Counted from the first letter of the stretch, positions 25,544-35,738 are shown. The stretch is DNA of 64,000 nucleotides from Bacillus sp. 7884-1 (GCF_002272245.1 NZ_NPDD01000021.1:1-64000), one strand, 5' to 3'. Notes: a model not told the origin generated them from the sequence alone. Translations and numbers: made by a program.

Positions 25544-26799
25544 GTTATTTTCACCTCCTTGCCTGATTGACCTGCCGCTGCCTCAGACTTTGCGGTATGT
25601 ATTTGGTTGATGTCCTGATTGTTCCCTGCCAGGGCGCCGATGACGGCTCCTCTAACCAGAATTCCTTTTAGTCTGTTGTTATCGTCTACGACCGCAACGG
25701 GTATGGAGGCTGTTGAGACCTTATCGAATAAATCAGTAAGTAACGTATCCGGTGAAACTGTCGTTACCTCCTCTTTTAAAATATCCGTTAGACCTTGGCG
25801 GCTATCGATTGCTCGATTTGCCTCCGAGGCAGTCACTGCCCCAAGCAAGGTTTTCTTCTTATCAACGACATAAATACTCGAAATTCCTAGGTCTTTCATA
25901 ATTTGAAGCGCAACCCTCGGACCTTTTTCAAGCGAAACCGTTTCCGCTCGTTTCATGACATGACCGGCAGTCAAGACTTTGGATAAGTCGACATCTTCTA
26001 CGAATCTCTCAACATAGTCGTTGGAAGGGTTCATTAATATCTCTTCAGGCGTTCCAATTTGGACAATTACACCATCCTTCATCAAAGCAATGCGGTCGCC
26101 AATTCTTAGTGCTTCATCTAAATCATGCGTGATGAATACAATGGTTTTCTTCATTGTTGACTGAAGATCAAGAAGTTCATCCTGCATATCTTTTCGAATT
26201 AATGGATCTAATGCACTAAATGCCTCGTCCATTAATAAAATATCAGAGTCATTTGCTAAGGCTCTCGCTAATCCAACCCTTTGCTGCATACCGCCGCTTA
26301 ATTGTTTAGGATATTGATGTTCATACCCTTCCAGCCCAACCAGTTTCAATGCATCCATTGCTTGTTTTGAGCGCGTTTCTTTCTGTATTCCCTGTACCTC
26401 CAAACCATACTCTACATTCTCAAGTATCGTTCGATGAGGAAGCAGAGCAAACTTTTGAAATACCATACTAATTTTCTTACGGCGAACCTCTCTTAATTGT
26501 TCTTTGTTCATTTTTACAATATCCTCACCATCAATGTACACTTCCCCAATGGATGGATCAATGAGACGATTAAGCATCCGGACGAGCGTTGACTTACCAC
26601 TTCCGGATAAACCCATAATGACAAAGATTTCGCCAGCTTCCACCTCAAAGCTAGCTTTACTAACCCCAACCGTTGCCCCGGTTTTTTTTAGAATAGCTGC
26701 TTTCGATTCGCCTTCATTTAAAAGTTGAATGGCCTTTTTGGACTTTCCAAAAACTTTTGTGACATTTTGAACCCTAATTTTTATTGGATTACTAGTCAT
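25513..26799 (-). CDS. opuAA: Glycine betaine ABC transporter ATPase with CBS domains
   Basis: Protein of 428 aa. Walker [10 protein letters not shown], signature LSGGMQQR, Walker [13 protein letters not shown] and the switch His in FITHD are intact. Two CBS domains (about 280-400) follow; in OpuA-type importers these sense ionic strength or nucleotides and gate transport. First gene of the operon, expected to be osmotically induced, and divergent from a GbsR-type regulator gene. Confidence 0.95.
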   Translation of the reverse strand: MTSNPIKIRVQNVTKVFGKSKKAIQLLNEGESKAAILKKTGATVGVSKASFEVEAGEIFVIMGLSGSGKSTLVRMLNRLIDPSIGEVYIDGEDIVKMNKEQLREVRRKKISMVFQKFALLPHRTILENVEYGLEVQGIQKETRSKQAMDALKLVGLEGYEHQYPKQLSGGMQQRVGLARALANDSDILLMDEAFSALDPLIRKDMQDELLDLQSTMKKTIVFITHDLDEALRIGDRIALMKDGVIVQIGTPEEILMNPSNDYVERFVEDVDLSKVLTAGHVMKRAETVSLEKGPRVALQIMKDLGISSIYVVDKKKTLLGAVTASEANRAIDSRQGLTDILKEEVTTVSPDTLLTDLFDKVSTASIPVAVVDDNNRLKGILVRGAVIGALAGNNQDINQIHTAKSEAAAGQSGKEVKITWNNGSQNSQ

Positions 26800-26856
26800 T
26801 TGTTCACCCCTATCTATCTATGTTGCTAGTAACACCACTTTCTGGTCTACCTGCCT

Positions 26857-26886
26857 ATTATAGTACCAATTTCATGTAACGGGCAA
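26857..26886 (-). promoter_or_regulatory. Sigma-A-like promoter of opuA
   Basis: On the minus strand TTGCCC, 18 nt, TATAAT, about 60 nt upstream of opuAA. The exact -10 with a relaxed -35 fits an inducible promoter. Confidence 0.65.
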
Positions 26887-26915
26887 AGTTGGTAATTAGC
26901 CATATTCGGTCGTAA

Positions 26916-26943
26916 AGTGTGTACAGAAAAAACTGTACACACT
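26916..26943. promoter_or_regulatory. 11-bp inverted repeat between opuAA and the GbsR-type gene
   Basis: AGTGTGTACAG-AAAAAA-CTGTACACACT is perfect over 11 bp and lies upstream of the opuA -35 box. It lacks a T run, so it reads better as an operator for the divergent regulator than as a terminator. Confidence 0.6.
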
Positions 26944-27068
26944 GCACATACAATATCCTTAATATTCCTCTAAAATGCTTCCATTTCCTTCGAATGTGAG
27001 TTCTTTACTTTTTATCGAAACATGATAGTCTAATAAAAGGACACGTTTAAGATAGGTGTGATGACAGG

Positions 27069-27611
27069 ATGAACGGAGAAAAAGAGCTAGAACTCGCTCG
27101 TGAACGGGTAATTGATGCGATTTCTAAAAATATGAATTTATATGGAGTTACGGAATCTATCGGCCGATTATATGGGGCCATGTACTTTCAGGAAGGTCCG
27201 TTAACACTTGATGAAATGAAGGAAGAGCTTGGAATGAGTAAGACGAGTATGAGTACCTCTGTCCGAAGCTTATTGGAGTTGAAAATGGTGGGAAAGGTTT
27301 GGAAAAAAGGGGTCAGGAAAGATCTCTATCAGGCGGAGCCAGATTGGTATCAAACCTTCATCGATTTCTTTACCATAAAGTGGCGCGCAGGTATATCCCT
27401 TAATATAAGCGCTATGCAGAAATCTCTTAGTGAAATTCAAACCCTAGTAGATAATGACCGAGTGGACACTCATGTAAAAAACCAAGCAAACATGGATATT
27501 GAAAAACTAACTTCGGCAATAGAATATTATGAATGGCTCAACCGATTAGTGGATAGTTTTGAATCCAAGGAGATTTTTGAATTTATTCCCAAAAAAACGG
27601 AGAAATCATAA
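27069..27611 (+). CDS. GbsR/OpcR-type MarR-like transcriptional regulator
   Basis: Protein of 180 aa. A winged helix (about 20-85, GAMYFQEGPLTLDEM, LGMSKTSMSTSVRSL) is followed by a helical dimer region. The sequence type matches GbsR of B. subtilis, a repressor of choline and betaine genes that senses choline. Its divergent position to opuA suggests it controls betaine uptake. The start at 27069 has SD AGGTGTGA somewhat upstream and could move a codon or two. Confidence 0.85.
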   Translation: MNGEKELELARERVIDAISKNMNLYGVTESIGRLYGAMYFQEGPLTLDEMKEELGMSKTSMSTSVRSLLELKMVGKVWKKGVRKDLYQAEPDWYQTFIDFFTIKWRAGISLNISAMQKSLSEIQTLVDNDRVDTHVKNQANMDIEKLTSAIEYYEWLNRLVDSFESKEIFEFIPKKTEKS

Positions 27612-27628
27612 GATTCCTCCGTTTTTTT
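27591..27628 (+). terminator. Terminator of the GbsR-type gene
   Basis: AAAAAAACGGAG and CCTCCGTTTTTTT arms surround the stop codon region. Confidence 0.75.
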
Positions 27629-27637
27629 GACATCGTT

Positions 27638-27868
27638 TTAAGATGTGAAAGATTGAACTAAGATGGCTAAAACAAATACAGATAGAAAAATGCTTATATA
27701 TCCACGGCTTTTTTTTCCTTTTTTAAGTTCGTCTAACCCGCCGACCAAAATAAAGGCACTTAATCCCAGCATCATAAAAGGCTGTGCCACGAAGTTTTTT
27801 GTCAGTAATCCAAATCCAGCTAATAATAAAACAACAAACCCTAATGTAATTCTTATCTTTTTTAACAA
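27638..27868 (-). CDS. DUF3953 small membrane protein
   Basis: Protein of 76 aa with three hydrophobic helices (about 7-24, 32-45 and 55-72) separated by a basic loop (ELKKGKKSRGY). The length and pattern match Bacillus DUF3953 proteins. TTG 27868 follows GGAGGG by about 8 nt. Function unknown. Confidence 0.75.
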   Translation of the reverse strand: MLKKIRITLGFVVLLLAGFGLLTKNFVAQPFMMLGLSAFILVGGLDELKKGKKSRGYISIFLSVFVLAILVQSFTS

Positions 27869-27917
27869 GGTATATCCCTCCTGTTCTTATTGTACAATAC
27901 TGTACTAGAAGCACAAT

Positions 27918-27946
27918 AAGAAAAAGCTGCCATGTGACAGCTTTCT
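27918..27946 (-). terminator. Terminator of the flavin reductase gene
   Basis: AAAGCTG/CAGCTTT stem with TTTTTCTTATT on the minus strand. Confidence 0.75.
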
Positions 27947-27956
27947 GGAAAGTAAG

Positions 27957-28418
27957 TTATTCTTCTAACTTGCGATATTGGCCTCCGAAATATAATAACG
28001 GGTCCCCTTCGTTCACCTTTAGATCAGTAACCTCACCGATAAATAAAATATGGTCCCCTGCCTCAACTTCGTTGTAAAGATTGCAAGTCAGGTTCGCAAG
28101 TGCCCCCTTGATAACAGGTAATTCACCAAATTGTTCAAAGTTATATGGAGTTTCCTCTTTGATTTGCCCGGCAAAACGCATGGATTCTGTTTGCTGATCA
28201 GCGGATAAGAAGCTTACTCCAAATTTTTTGGATTGTTGGATGAGAGGCAGCATTCTTGCTCTTTTATCAATTGATACAAGTACTAATTTCGGATCTAAAG
28301 AGACAGAAACGAATGCATTTGCCGTCATTCCATGTGCTTCACCATCAACTTCAGTTGAAACAACGGTTATCCCTGTTGCAAACTTCCCCATTGCATTTCG
28401 AAAAAAACGATCATCCAT
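27957..28418 (-). CDS. Flavin reductase-like protein
   Basis: Protein of 153 aa. The N-terminal FRNAMGKFATGITVVST and GMTANAFVSVSLDPKLVLVS blocks are diagnostic of the flavin reductase-like (HpaC type) FMN-binding fold, with GEVTDL and LLYFGGQYR near the C terminus. It would supply reduced flavin to a partner monooxygenase, but none is adjacent. SD AGGGGTG precedes ATG 28418. Confidence 0.9.
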   Translation of the reverse strand: MDDRFFRNAMGKFATGITVVSTEVDGEAHGMTANAFVSVSLDPKLVLVSIDKRARMLPLIQQSKKFGVSFLSADQQTESMRFAGQIKEETPYNFEQFGELPVIKGALANLTCNLYNEVEAGDHILFIGEVTDLKVNEGDPLLYFGGQYRKLEE

Positions 28419-28781
28419 TTCTCGACACCCCTACTCTTTTTTACGAATCTCTGATTGCTCTTTTATTAACTAGGTAACCTAGAAAACAAACACTCTTTCC
28501 TAATTTTATTATTTTTGTTATCTTGTGTCTAATTTTATGATTTTCCTATCTTGATAGGTATCAAAAGAGCGGTCAACTTTCCAATTACGACATATCGCAA
28601 ATTTATGTATTCTATTGGTGAAAATAAAGTCACCCAGAAGAATATCTATCATGGTTCTTAAAAATATTCTTCGAGGTTTTGTTAAAAGGACTATAATCGT
28701 GTTTGGAGCGCCTATCAATAGGCGCCCCTCGTTTTAAAAAAGTCAATTCTATTTGATCGAGTTAGCTAATTCTTTAGCAAA
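28419..28781. other. Intergenic region with two palindromes
   Basis: About 360 bp. It contains the palindrome CCTATC-TT-GATAGG near 28545-28558 and, at about 28707-28735, the hairpin GCGCCTAT-CA-ATAGGCGC followed by CCCTCGTTTT, terminator-like for a plus-strand transcript. A 66-codon minus-strand open frame is present but has no SD and runs through the hairpin. A plus-strand small RNA ending at the hairpin is possible. Confidence 0.4.
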
Positions 28782-29537
28782 TTAATTGCCTGGTCCAACA
28801 ATCCCATTAGTTGATGATGGGATTACACGGTTTCCTTCTACTTCAAATTGTTGAACTTGTAATACTTTAAGTGTAAGATCTAGTACAATTTTTTCACGTA
28901 AAAGGTTAAAGGCAGCTCCCGGCTTTTTAATGTTCGGTGAAAAATCGAGCTCAAAGAAATTTGCACGGATTAACTCGCCATAAGGTTGTTCATTATAATT
29001 GACTTGATTTTGAAAGAAATATTTATCAAAGCGTGGAGATAAGTCATCTTTATCATCTAGAAATTGTGCTGTAGCGTCTGATGATGCGGCAAGAATTGGA
29101 AATGCAAGGAAGTCTCCAGCAGTTAATTCTGCATAGCCTGAAAATGGGATTGTAGCAATTTTATCAACTAGTGGTCCATTACAAGCAACGGAAGCATACT
29201 CAATATTTTTACGAATTGTCCCAGCAACAAATAATTTTGCTCTTGTTACATTAAAAAAGTCTGTCCCTGGAATAGGTGCAAAGGCCACAGGCACGAGTTT
29301 AACTTGAGTTAGACTCACATTTTTATGAACTCTTTTAATCTCTGTTGCTGCAGGGAAAAGAGGAACATTTGCTTCAACTACAATTTGCAGAGTTCTCTCG
29401 GCTAATACAACTGGAACCTTAAGAGTTGCTGTACTAGGAATAAGAACACGTCCTACTGGAGAGTCACCAAACGCACCTTGTTGGTCTGAAACAACTGGAC
29501 AGACCAGCGGTTGATCTTGATCTTTATTTTTACACAT
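28782..29537 (-). CDS. CsxC/SPOCS-like spore-surface protein
   Basis: Protein of 251 aa. Two related modules (about 35-125 and 215-240) contain strands such as LKVPVVLAERTLQIVVEA and KIVLDLTLKVLQVQQFEV. This resembles the SPOCS/DUF3794-like beta domain of exosporium proteins of the CsxC type; the family name is from memory and not certain. There is no signal peptide. SD AAGGATGA precedes ATG 29537. The downstream gene at 29754-31295 is a longer, diverged relative. Confidence 0.55.
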   Translation of the reverse strand: MCKNKDQDQPLVCPVVSDQQGAFGDSPVGRVLIPSTATLKVPVVLAERTLQIVVEANVPLFPAATEIKRVHKNVSLTQVKLVPVAFAPIPGTDFFNVTRAKLFVAGTIRKNIEYASVACNGPLVDKIATIPFSGYAELTAGDFLAFPILAASSDATAQFLDDKDDLSPRFDKYFFQNQVNYNEQPYGELIRANFFELDFSPNIKKPGAAFNLLREKIVLDLTLKVLQVQQFEVEGNRVIPSSTNGIVGPGN

Positions 29538-29699
29538 GAAAAAATCATCCTTTCAATTATATTGTTTTATTTGTATACACCAATATAGTATTCAGCATAT
29601 ACAAGCAGGTATAGGTTTTAAGAGTGGTGAAAGAGCCTTTTTTGAAAAATAGGACAGGTGTACTGTATTAAGTATCTATTAAGGATTGTCCATGGTGAG

Positions 29700-29750
29700 G
29701 AATAAAAAAAGACTACTAATGAAAAGTTACTTCACCAGTAGGCTTGTTCT
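29700..29750 (-). terminator. Probable terminator of the long CsxC-like gene
   Basis: CTACT/AGTAG and TGAA/TTCA nested arms end in a run of seven T on the minus strand, 10 to 50 nt after the stop. Confidence 0.55.
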
Positions 29751-29753
29751 CGT

Positions 29754-31295
29754 TTAAATCCAATTTTTAAGCATTTGAACTTGAACAGACTGTTCTTGGA
29801 GTAAATGAATCCCTAATTCCAATACGATAAATTGTTTTAGTTTGATTCTAGGGGTCTTTATATATTTTTGTTCATGCTTAAAAATATTAATATTTTGATG
29901 AATTTTAGAATAAATTAATTTGCCATGTGTATTTTCGGGATAATAGGAAGTCTTGATTAATTGTGTTTGATCGGCAGCAGATTTTTGTTGGTCAAGATTG
30001 TTTTGAAAGATGAATGATTTTTCCTCAATAGAACCGAAAAGAGGCGGGTGCAGGAAATGATTAATTTCTACTATACTGCCAAAGGGAATCGTTTTACTCA
30101 TGGAATTAATCAGCCGTTCAGAGTATTGGCCATGATTTGTTTGAGTTGGGTTAGGACTATTTGTAGGGTAAGGTTGTGGCACATAACTATATCTATCGAA
30201 ATTATGTTTTCTTAGGTACATTGAATTCTTTTTGTTCATTTTGTTGAAAGGTGATTGATTTTGCACATAATTCGGAGTTTGCTGATTTTCAAAAATATAC
30301 TTAATATCTTGTTGAATGAATCCTTCAATTATTAATTTCCCCTTTAAAGCTTTGCAAGAACCGTTATCTAACACTGGCGACAATTCAGAAGGTATAAATT
30401 TACAAGTTTTCAATACTACTTTTTTAGAAATCTCTCTTATTTCTTTTACCTTTTCTGTGAAAATTTCTTCGTCCTCTAAACAAATTTCAATATTATATTT
30501 TTCAAGAATAACAGGAATTTGTATACCCAAGAAATCATTAGCCGTAATCATGTTATTTTCTTTCAAATCATTGGTACCAAAAAAATCTTTAGAAAAGGTC
30601 AATTGTTCCTCTTTATGATCATTAGATATTTTTTGCGATTCTTGATCTTCAAGGTATGTTTTTACTTTATCACTGGAAACAGGTATTTTTAGTTCCATTT
30701 CTTTTCCACCAACTGTTCCACCATGAGAGGTGTGCTCTTGACTAGATTCATCTGAAAGGGGTGGGATTGTCTGAGCATATCCCATTTCAACGTTTGTTTC
30801 GATAGGGGGGGTCTCTACAAAAGTTCCTTTTGCCGTAACCTCTGTTTGTTGGAATGAAGACGGTTCCTCTTCCCTTGCGGTTATTACGTTCTCCTCAGGA
30901 AATGAAGGCAGCTCTTCGTCCGCTTCAGTGACCATATTCTCTTCGAAAAGAGAGATCTGCTCAGAAATATTATTTAATTTTTCATTAAAAATTTTCGAGT
31001 ATTTAATTTTTCTATCTATCGTAAAGGTAATCCGGTCATTTGCTGTTACTCGATTCTCATCTTTTACTGGTTCATTTTTTTTCATTCGATCCTTGTTCCT
31101 TTTTGAATCTCCTGTTTGTTTTGATTGATTTTCCCGGTTAATGGACCTTCTGCTGTTCTCTATGTTTTCTTCAATCTCGCATACACATTCCAATACAATC
31201 GGTTTTATTGGAAATCTCATAATTGTATTAGTTTGATTAGATACTAGTTCTTCCATTTTCTTTTTGTTTATCCATGGAGTCTGCACATTTTTCAA
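29754..31295 (-). CDS. Large CsxC/SPOCS-like protein with disordered insert
   Basis: Protein of 513 aa. The N-terminal strand MRFPIKPIVLECVCEIEE is followed by a charged low-complexity stretch (about 45-245). A module with IQIPVILEKYNIEICLEDEE, KVVLKTCKFIPSE and KGKLIIEGFIQQDIKYI parallels the 28782-29537 protein segment by segment. The C terminus (KQFIVLELGIHLLQEQSVQV) also matches that paralogue. The middle is Asn/Gln/Tyr/Pro-rich. Probably a coat or exosporium protein. Divergent from cwlC. Confidence 0.5.
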   Translation of the reverse strand: MKNVQTPWINKKKMEELVSNQTNTIMRFPIKPIVLECVCEIEENIENSRRSINRENQSKQTGDSKRNKDRMKKNEPVKDENRVTANDRITFTIDRKIKYSKIFNEKLNNISEQISLFEENMVTEADEELPSFPEENVITAREEEPSSFQQTEVTAKGTFVETPPIETNVEMGYAQTIPPLSDESSQEHTSHGGTVGGKEMELKIPVSSDKVKTYLEDQESQKISNDHKEEQLTFSKDFFGTNDLKENNMITANDFLGIQIPVILEKYNIEICLEDEEIFTEKVKEIREISKKVVLKTCKFIPSELSPVLDNGSCKALKGKLIIEGFIQQDIKYIFENQQTPNYVQNQSPFNKMNKKNSMYLRKHNFDRYSYVPQPYPTNSPNPTQTNHGQYSERLINSMSKTIPFGSIVEINHFLHPPLFGSIEEKSFIFQNNLDQQKSAADQTQLIKTSYYPENTHGKLIYSKIHQNINIFKHEQKYIKTPRIKLKQFIVLELGIHLLQEQSVQVQMLKNWI

Positions 31296-31537
31296 CTCCT
31301 TAATTGCAAATCCTTACTTTATTTATGTATGCTTATTACTCATTAATGTGCCCGGATAGCTGATTAACAAAAGGCGGTACACTAGCCCAATTTTTCTATT
31401 CCTTTTTTGTAAAGGAAATCGGAGTTTCGTTCCTTTTGATTATTGCTTTTTGAGCATAATTTTATCTTTAATGTTGTTATTAGTCCAAGCATATCAGTAC
31501 TTTTATAATATGTTATTAATGGAGGTGATGAATTTAG

Positions 31538-32299
31538 ATGGTTAAACTCTTTATCGACCCCGGACATGGCGGTTCAGATCCTGGAGCTTTGGGGTATGGT
31601 CTGCAAGAAAAGAATCTTACTTTACCAATAGCCACGACTCTAAGGGATATATTATTAAATGAATATGAAGGTGTATCAGTCCTAATGAGTAGGACAAGCG
31701 ATCAGACTGTCAGCTTAAGCGAAAGAACAAATGCCGCAAACAATTGGGGAGCAGACTATTATCTCTCCATCCATATCAATGCAGGTGGAGGTACAGGGTT
31801 TGAAAGCTATATTTATCCAGGAGTTGGCTCCCCTACAACGACATACCAGGATATCATTCATGATGAGATTCTAAAGGTAGTAGATTTTGCTAATCGTGGT
31901 AAAAAATCAGCTAACTTCCATGTTTTAAGGGAAACAATGATGCCAGCTTTGTTAACCGAAAATGGGTTTATAGATAACCCTAATGACGCTAACAAATTAA
32001 AATCATCAAGTTTCTTAGTAAGTATTGCCAGAGGACATGCTAATGGATTAGCAAGGGCATTTAATTTAACGAGAAAACCAACTGTTCTGTATAAGGTTCA
32101 GATTGGTGCATTTCGTATCAAGTCTAATGCAGACAACCTTGCATCAGAGGCAATGTCGAAAGGTTTCGATGCCGTTGTTTTACTTAGAGATGGTCTATAT
32201 AAAGTCCAAATTGGCGCTTTCACATCAAAAGAAAATGCAGAATCCCTAGCTGCTAAAGCTAGGAATGCCGGATTTGATGCCATTGTGTTTATAGAATAA
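31538..32299 (+). CDS. cwlC: N-acetylmuramoyl-L-alanine amidase CwlC (mother-cell lysis)
   Basis: Protein of 253 aa, collinear with B. subtilis CwlC. The Amidase_3 domain (1-175) begins MVKLFIDPGHGGSDPGA with zinc ligands H10 and E24 and the SIHINAG histidine. Two SPOR repeats follow (about 182-213 and 218-250, each YKVQIGAF). In B. subtilis CwlC is made under sigma-K and lyses the mother cell with CwlH. There is no signal peptide. SD GGAGGTGATG lies upstream of ATG 31538. Confidence 0.93.
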   Translation: MVKLFIDPGHGGSDPGALGYGLQEKNLTLPIATTLRDILLNEYEGVSVLMSRTSDQTVSLSERTNAANNWGADYYLSIHINAGGGTGFESYIYPGVGSPTTTYQDIIHDEILKVVDFANRGKKSANFHVLRETMMPALLTENGFIDNPNDANKLKSSSFLVSIARGHANGLARAFNLTRKPTVLYKVQIGAFRIKSNADNLASEAMSKGFDAVVLLRDGLYKVQIGAFTSKENAESLAAKARNAGFDAIVFIE

Positions 32300-32351
32300 T
32301 TCAGTTGCCCTAGCTAATTAAACTTTTAAGCGTGGGTAGTAGAGCAAGATT

Positions 32352-32398
32352 TAACATACCCCCGCCAGAAATACCTATTTAAAGTGGGGGTATGTTAT
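32352..32398. terminator. Terminator-like hairpin between cwlC and the PAPS synthetase gene
   Basis: AACATACCCCC and GGGGGTATGTT form an 11-bp stem with a long loop between the convergent genes. T runs are weak on both sides. Confidence 0.5.
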
Positions 32399-32430
32399 AA
32401 GAATCTTCTCTCTCAATCCCATACATTTAA

Positions 32431-34197
32431 CTAGGTTTCTATTAATTGTTTTTCCTCTAAATACTTGATTACTAGCGCAACGCATTCTTGAATTGAATAC
32501 TTGTTTGTATCGATAATCAATTCTGGATTAACCGGTTCTTCATAAACAGAATCCACACCTGAAAACTCTTTTATCTTTCCCTCTCTTAGCTTTTGGTAAA
32601 GGCCTTTGGGATCCCGTTTCTCGCAAACATCCAACGGACAATTAACAAAAACCTCGATAAATTCATTTTTTTCAACTAATTGACGTACTTGATCTCGATC
32701 TCTTTGAAATGGAGAAATAAAGGCTGCAAGGACCACCTGACCACTATCTACGAATAATTTTGAAACTTCACCGATACGCCGAATATTTTCCTGTCTGTCT
32801 TCTTTTGAAAAACCTAAATCTTTATTCAGACCGAACCGGATATTATCCCCATCTAATATATAATTTCTAATTTTACGATCAAATAATCTTTTAGCTATTT
32901 CATTGGCGAGCGTAGATTTCCCTGAGCCCGATAATCCCGTAAACCAAAGGATAAAGCTTTTATGACCATTTTGTTCTCTCCGGTCTTTTTTTGTAATACT
33001 GGGATCATGCCATGTGATGTTCGTTGCCTGTGATTTTTTTTCTTCCACATGCACAATCTCCGTTTGTTTTTGTATACCTTTTATTAATACATCAACGACC
33101 TCTTTACGACTAAAGGTGCTTGGAGGATAAATACCGTTACGTAATAAGTTCCTTACTTTAGTCCCAGAAAGAACTACATGATTGTCTTTACCATGTGGGC
33201 ATGTTTTGGTTGAAGCCATTGCCTTACACTTTAAGCAATAAAAACTATGTTCAAAGAAAAGAATGTTGATTCCAAGTTCCTCATTAGTGAAGTTTTTAAA
33301 GATTTCTTGTGCTTCATAGGTGCTGTAATAGTTACCTACCCCTGCATGATCACGTCCAACAATAAAATGTGTACATCCATAATTTTTACGAACGAGAGCA
33401 TGAAAAACTGCCTCACGCGGGCCGGCATAACGCATTGCTGCAGGGAAAACAGATAGTAAAACCCTGTCTTTTGGATAATAATGATTTAACAAGACTTGAT
33501 AACTTTCCATTCGAATTTTTGCTGGTATATCATCAAGCTTCGTCTCACCAACAAGTGGATGTAAAAAAAGGCCATCTACAATTTCAAGTGCTGATTTTTG
33601 GATATATTCATGGGCACGATGAATAGGATTCCTTGTTTGGAACCCAACCACCATATTCCATCCTAGCTCTCTAAATTTTCTTCTTGTCTCAGCTGGATTA
33701 ATATGGAAAGAAGAAAATTCCCCTTTTTCAATTTTGTGAACTAATTTGATTTCTCCACCAGCAAAAATATCAGGCCGTTCATATAGTTTTTTCACTCCTG
33801 GATGCATTAGGTCACTTGTTTTATAAACGTTCTTTGCCTCTTTCTGTTTATTGGGTGTGTATAATTGATCTAATTTTAAGACACCATACACAACCCCCTC
33901 TTTAACTAGCTTTATCCACTCACCAACAGTTAAATCTTCCGCTTGCTTCTCATTTACTGGGAGTGTTATCGGAATACTCCAAACAGTACCATCCATAAGA
34001 CGCATATTCTCAACTACGGATTCATAATCTTCTTTTGTTAAAAATCCTTTTAATGGACTGTAAGCCCCATTAGCTATAAGTTCGAGATCACTTAATGATA
34101 TGTTATCTAGTTCTATTTCATTTTTTAGAGATTGATATTCAAAATCTGGATCAAATAAATTTACCAATGATCCTCCATGAGGAATACTCTGACTCAT
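32431..34197 (-). CDS. Bifunctional sulfate adenylyltransferase/APS kinase (PAPS synthetase)
   Basis: Protein of 588 aa. The N-terminal ATP sulfurylase has [12 protein letters not shown] (about 188-199), [19 protein letters not shown] and VGRDHAG, and a zinc-type cluster [13 protein letters not shown] near 321-336. After a linker comes APS kinase with P-loop GLSGSGKST (about 422-430), DGDNIRFGL and ISPFQRDR. It turns sulfate and two ATP into PAPS, the donor for sulfotransferases. Bacillus usually carries sat and cysC as separate genes within the cys operon; here they are fused and stand alone among glycan and coat genes. Start ATG 34197 follows AAGGAAGG. Confidence 0.93.
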   Translation of the reverse strand: MSQSIPHGGSLVNLFDPDFEYQSLKNEIELDNISLSDLELIANGAYSPLKGFLTKEDYESVVENMRLMDGTVWSIPITLPVNEKQAEDLTVGEWIKLVKEGVVYGVLKLDQLYTPNKQKEAKNVYKTSDLMHPGVKKLYERPDIFAGGEIKLVHKIEKGEFSSFHINPAETRRKFRELGWNMVVGFQTRNPIHRAHEYIQKSALEIVDGLFLHPLVGETKLDDIPAKIRMESYQVLLNHYYPKDRVLLSVFPAAMRYAGPREAVFHALVRKNYGCTHFIVGRDHAGVGNYYSTYEAQEIFKNFTNEELGINILFFEHSFYCLKCKAMASTKTCPHGKDNHVVLSGTKVRNLLRNGIYPPSTFSRKEVVDVLIKGIQKQTEIVHVEEKKSQATNITWHDPSITKKDRREQNGHKSFILWFTGLSGSGKSTLANEIAKRLFDRKIRNYILDGDNIRFGLNKDLGFSKEDRQENIRRIGEVSKLFVDSGQVVLAAFISPFQRDRDQVRQLVEKNEFIEVFVNCPLDVCEKRDPKGLYQKLREGKIKEFSGVDSVYEEPVNPELIIDTNKYSIQECVALVIKYLEEKQLIET

Positions 34198-34200
34198 CAC

Positions 34201-34536
34201 GAATACCTTCCTTTACTTTTATAATATTGGTAGAAGTCACCTCTTAGCTCAGGAACGTTGTTAATTTTGGTAAGGGATACCAACTTGTACATATTTTAAG
34301 TTGACAATTTTTGAGGGATTTAAATAGGGAAACATCCAATTTCATCCAAGATAAATATGCAAAATTATGATTAAAAAATAGATATATTCTTTTACAAATA
34401 GATTCAAATTGTCACCAAGATAGTAGCAAATAAAGAAATATGTCAATAATGGATGGTTATTATCATTAAGTTCGGGCAATCACTACACTTCCTATCCCTT
34501 TTGCTTTTAATAAAAAGCATTTAGTGGAATTTTTAT
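34201..34536. other. Intergenic region upstream of the PAPS synthetase gene
   Basis: 336 bp, AT-rich. It holds a terminator-like inverted repeat TGCTTTT/AAAAGCA near 34498-34520, serving the epimerase gene. No open frame with an SD was seen, and I could not fix a promoter. Confidence 0.4.
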
Positions 34537-35460
34537 TTAAGATTTATCCCTCTGCCATACATAAGCATATGTTTCCTCTAAACCTTGTAGAATATCAAAA
34601 GTAGGATGCCATTCAAGTGACTGAAGAGCACTTTGATTATTAAGACAACTATGTTTAATATCACCCTTTTTACCATCGACAAAAACATATCCAATAGGGG
34701 AACCGTGTATTTTATTTAAAAAGCCAATCAATTGGTTAATGGAGGTTGTCTTTGAGGTGCTGATATTGAAAGTTTGGCGGTCACCACTTTTAATTGCAGC
34801 GATATTGGCTAAAACAATATCCTTTACATAAATAAAGTCCCTAGTTTGTTCGCCATCCCCATGTATTAACAACATCTCATTCCTCTTTATGCGATTAAGA
34901 AATACTGCTATAACCCCTCCTTCTCCCTTTGGTAATTGCCTTGGACCATATACGTTTCCGTATCGAAGAATGGTGAATGGAAGTTTATAAAGATGAGAAA
35001 ATATACGGATATAGGATTCGGCAGTTAATTTTGATAATCCGTAATACGAAATTGGTACAGTCAAATCGGTTTCCGATAATAAATCGGTCTCCAAATCTCC
35101 ATAAACTGCTGATGTCGAAGCAAAGATGATTCTCTTTACCCGCGCTTCATGACATGCTTCCAAAATATTAATTGTTCCATTAATATTGACACTTGCATCA
35201 TAATTTGGTTCGCTGATAGATTTTCCAACATCAGCCTGGGCAGCTAAATGGAATACTATATCCGGCTTTTCCTGGTTAATAATTTGTTTAGCCTTTGTAC
35301 CCCGAATATCCTCTACATGAATAATGGCAGAAGGATGAACATTTTCCAATCGTCCCGCTATAAGGTTATCGAGTACATGAACTTCAAATCCTCGTTTAAC
35401 AAGCTCTTCCACTAAATGGGAACCAATGAAACCAGCGCCTCCAGTAACGATCGCCTTCAT
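34537..35460 (-). CDS. NAD-dependent UDP-glucose 4-epimerase-like protein
   Basis: Protein of 307 aa, extended SDR. The NAD motif TGGAGFIGSHL at 7-17, FHLAAQADVG, the Ser/Tyr/Lys triad in ASTSAVYGD and YYGLSKL, and RYGNVYGPRQ follow the GalE order. Most likely it interconverts UDP-hexoses or UDP-HexNAc epimers for surface glycans. SD GAGGTGA lies upstream of ATG 35460. It precedes the PAPS synthetase on the same strand, separated by 336 bp. Confidence 0.88.
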   Translation of the reverse strand: MKAIVTGGAGFIGSHLVEELVKRGFEVHVLDNLIAGRLENVHPSAIIHVEDIRGTKAKQIINQEKPDIVFHLAAQADVGKSISEPNYDASVNINGTINILEACHEARVKRIIFASTSAVYGDLETDLLSETDLTVPISYYGLSKLTAESYIRIFSHLYKLPFTILRYGNVYGPRQLPKGEGGVIAVFLNRIKRNEMLLIHGDGEQTRDFIYVKDIVLANIAAIKSGDRQTFNISTSKTTSINQLIGFLNKIHGSPIGYVFVDGKKGDIKHSCLNNQSALQSLEWHPTFDILQGLEETYAYVWQRDKS

Positions 35461-35656
35461 AATATATAAGTCACCTCTTTTTTCTAACCATCTTATTCTC
35501 GAAAATTAGAAAAGGTATAAGACATGTACCCCTTTTTTTGTTTAGGGGTCTACTTTCAACATTTCCTGAAAATTTTTTTATTTGCCTTAGGACAGGTTCA
35601 CTACATTCAATAACTAGAATTTGAATACCCTTTAATAATCCATGAAAAATTCATTT

Positions 35657-35690
35657 TAAAGAAAGTGGTTTTCTCCCACTTTCTTTTTTT
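35657..35690. terminator. Terminator of the DUF1360 gene
   Basis: AAAGAAAGTGG-TTTTCTC-CCACTTTCTTTTTTT is symmetric and could act in both directions. Confidence 0.8.
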
Positions 35691-35738
35691 GGATACCCCT
35701 TTTTTAAAAATAAAGATGGAAAAGGAAAAACACACAAG

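Noticed and set aside
28518-28718. 66-codon minus-strand frame
   Set aside because: No SD, overlaps a terminator-like hairpin and lacks protein-like composition.
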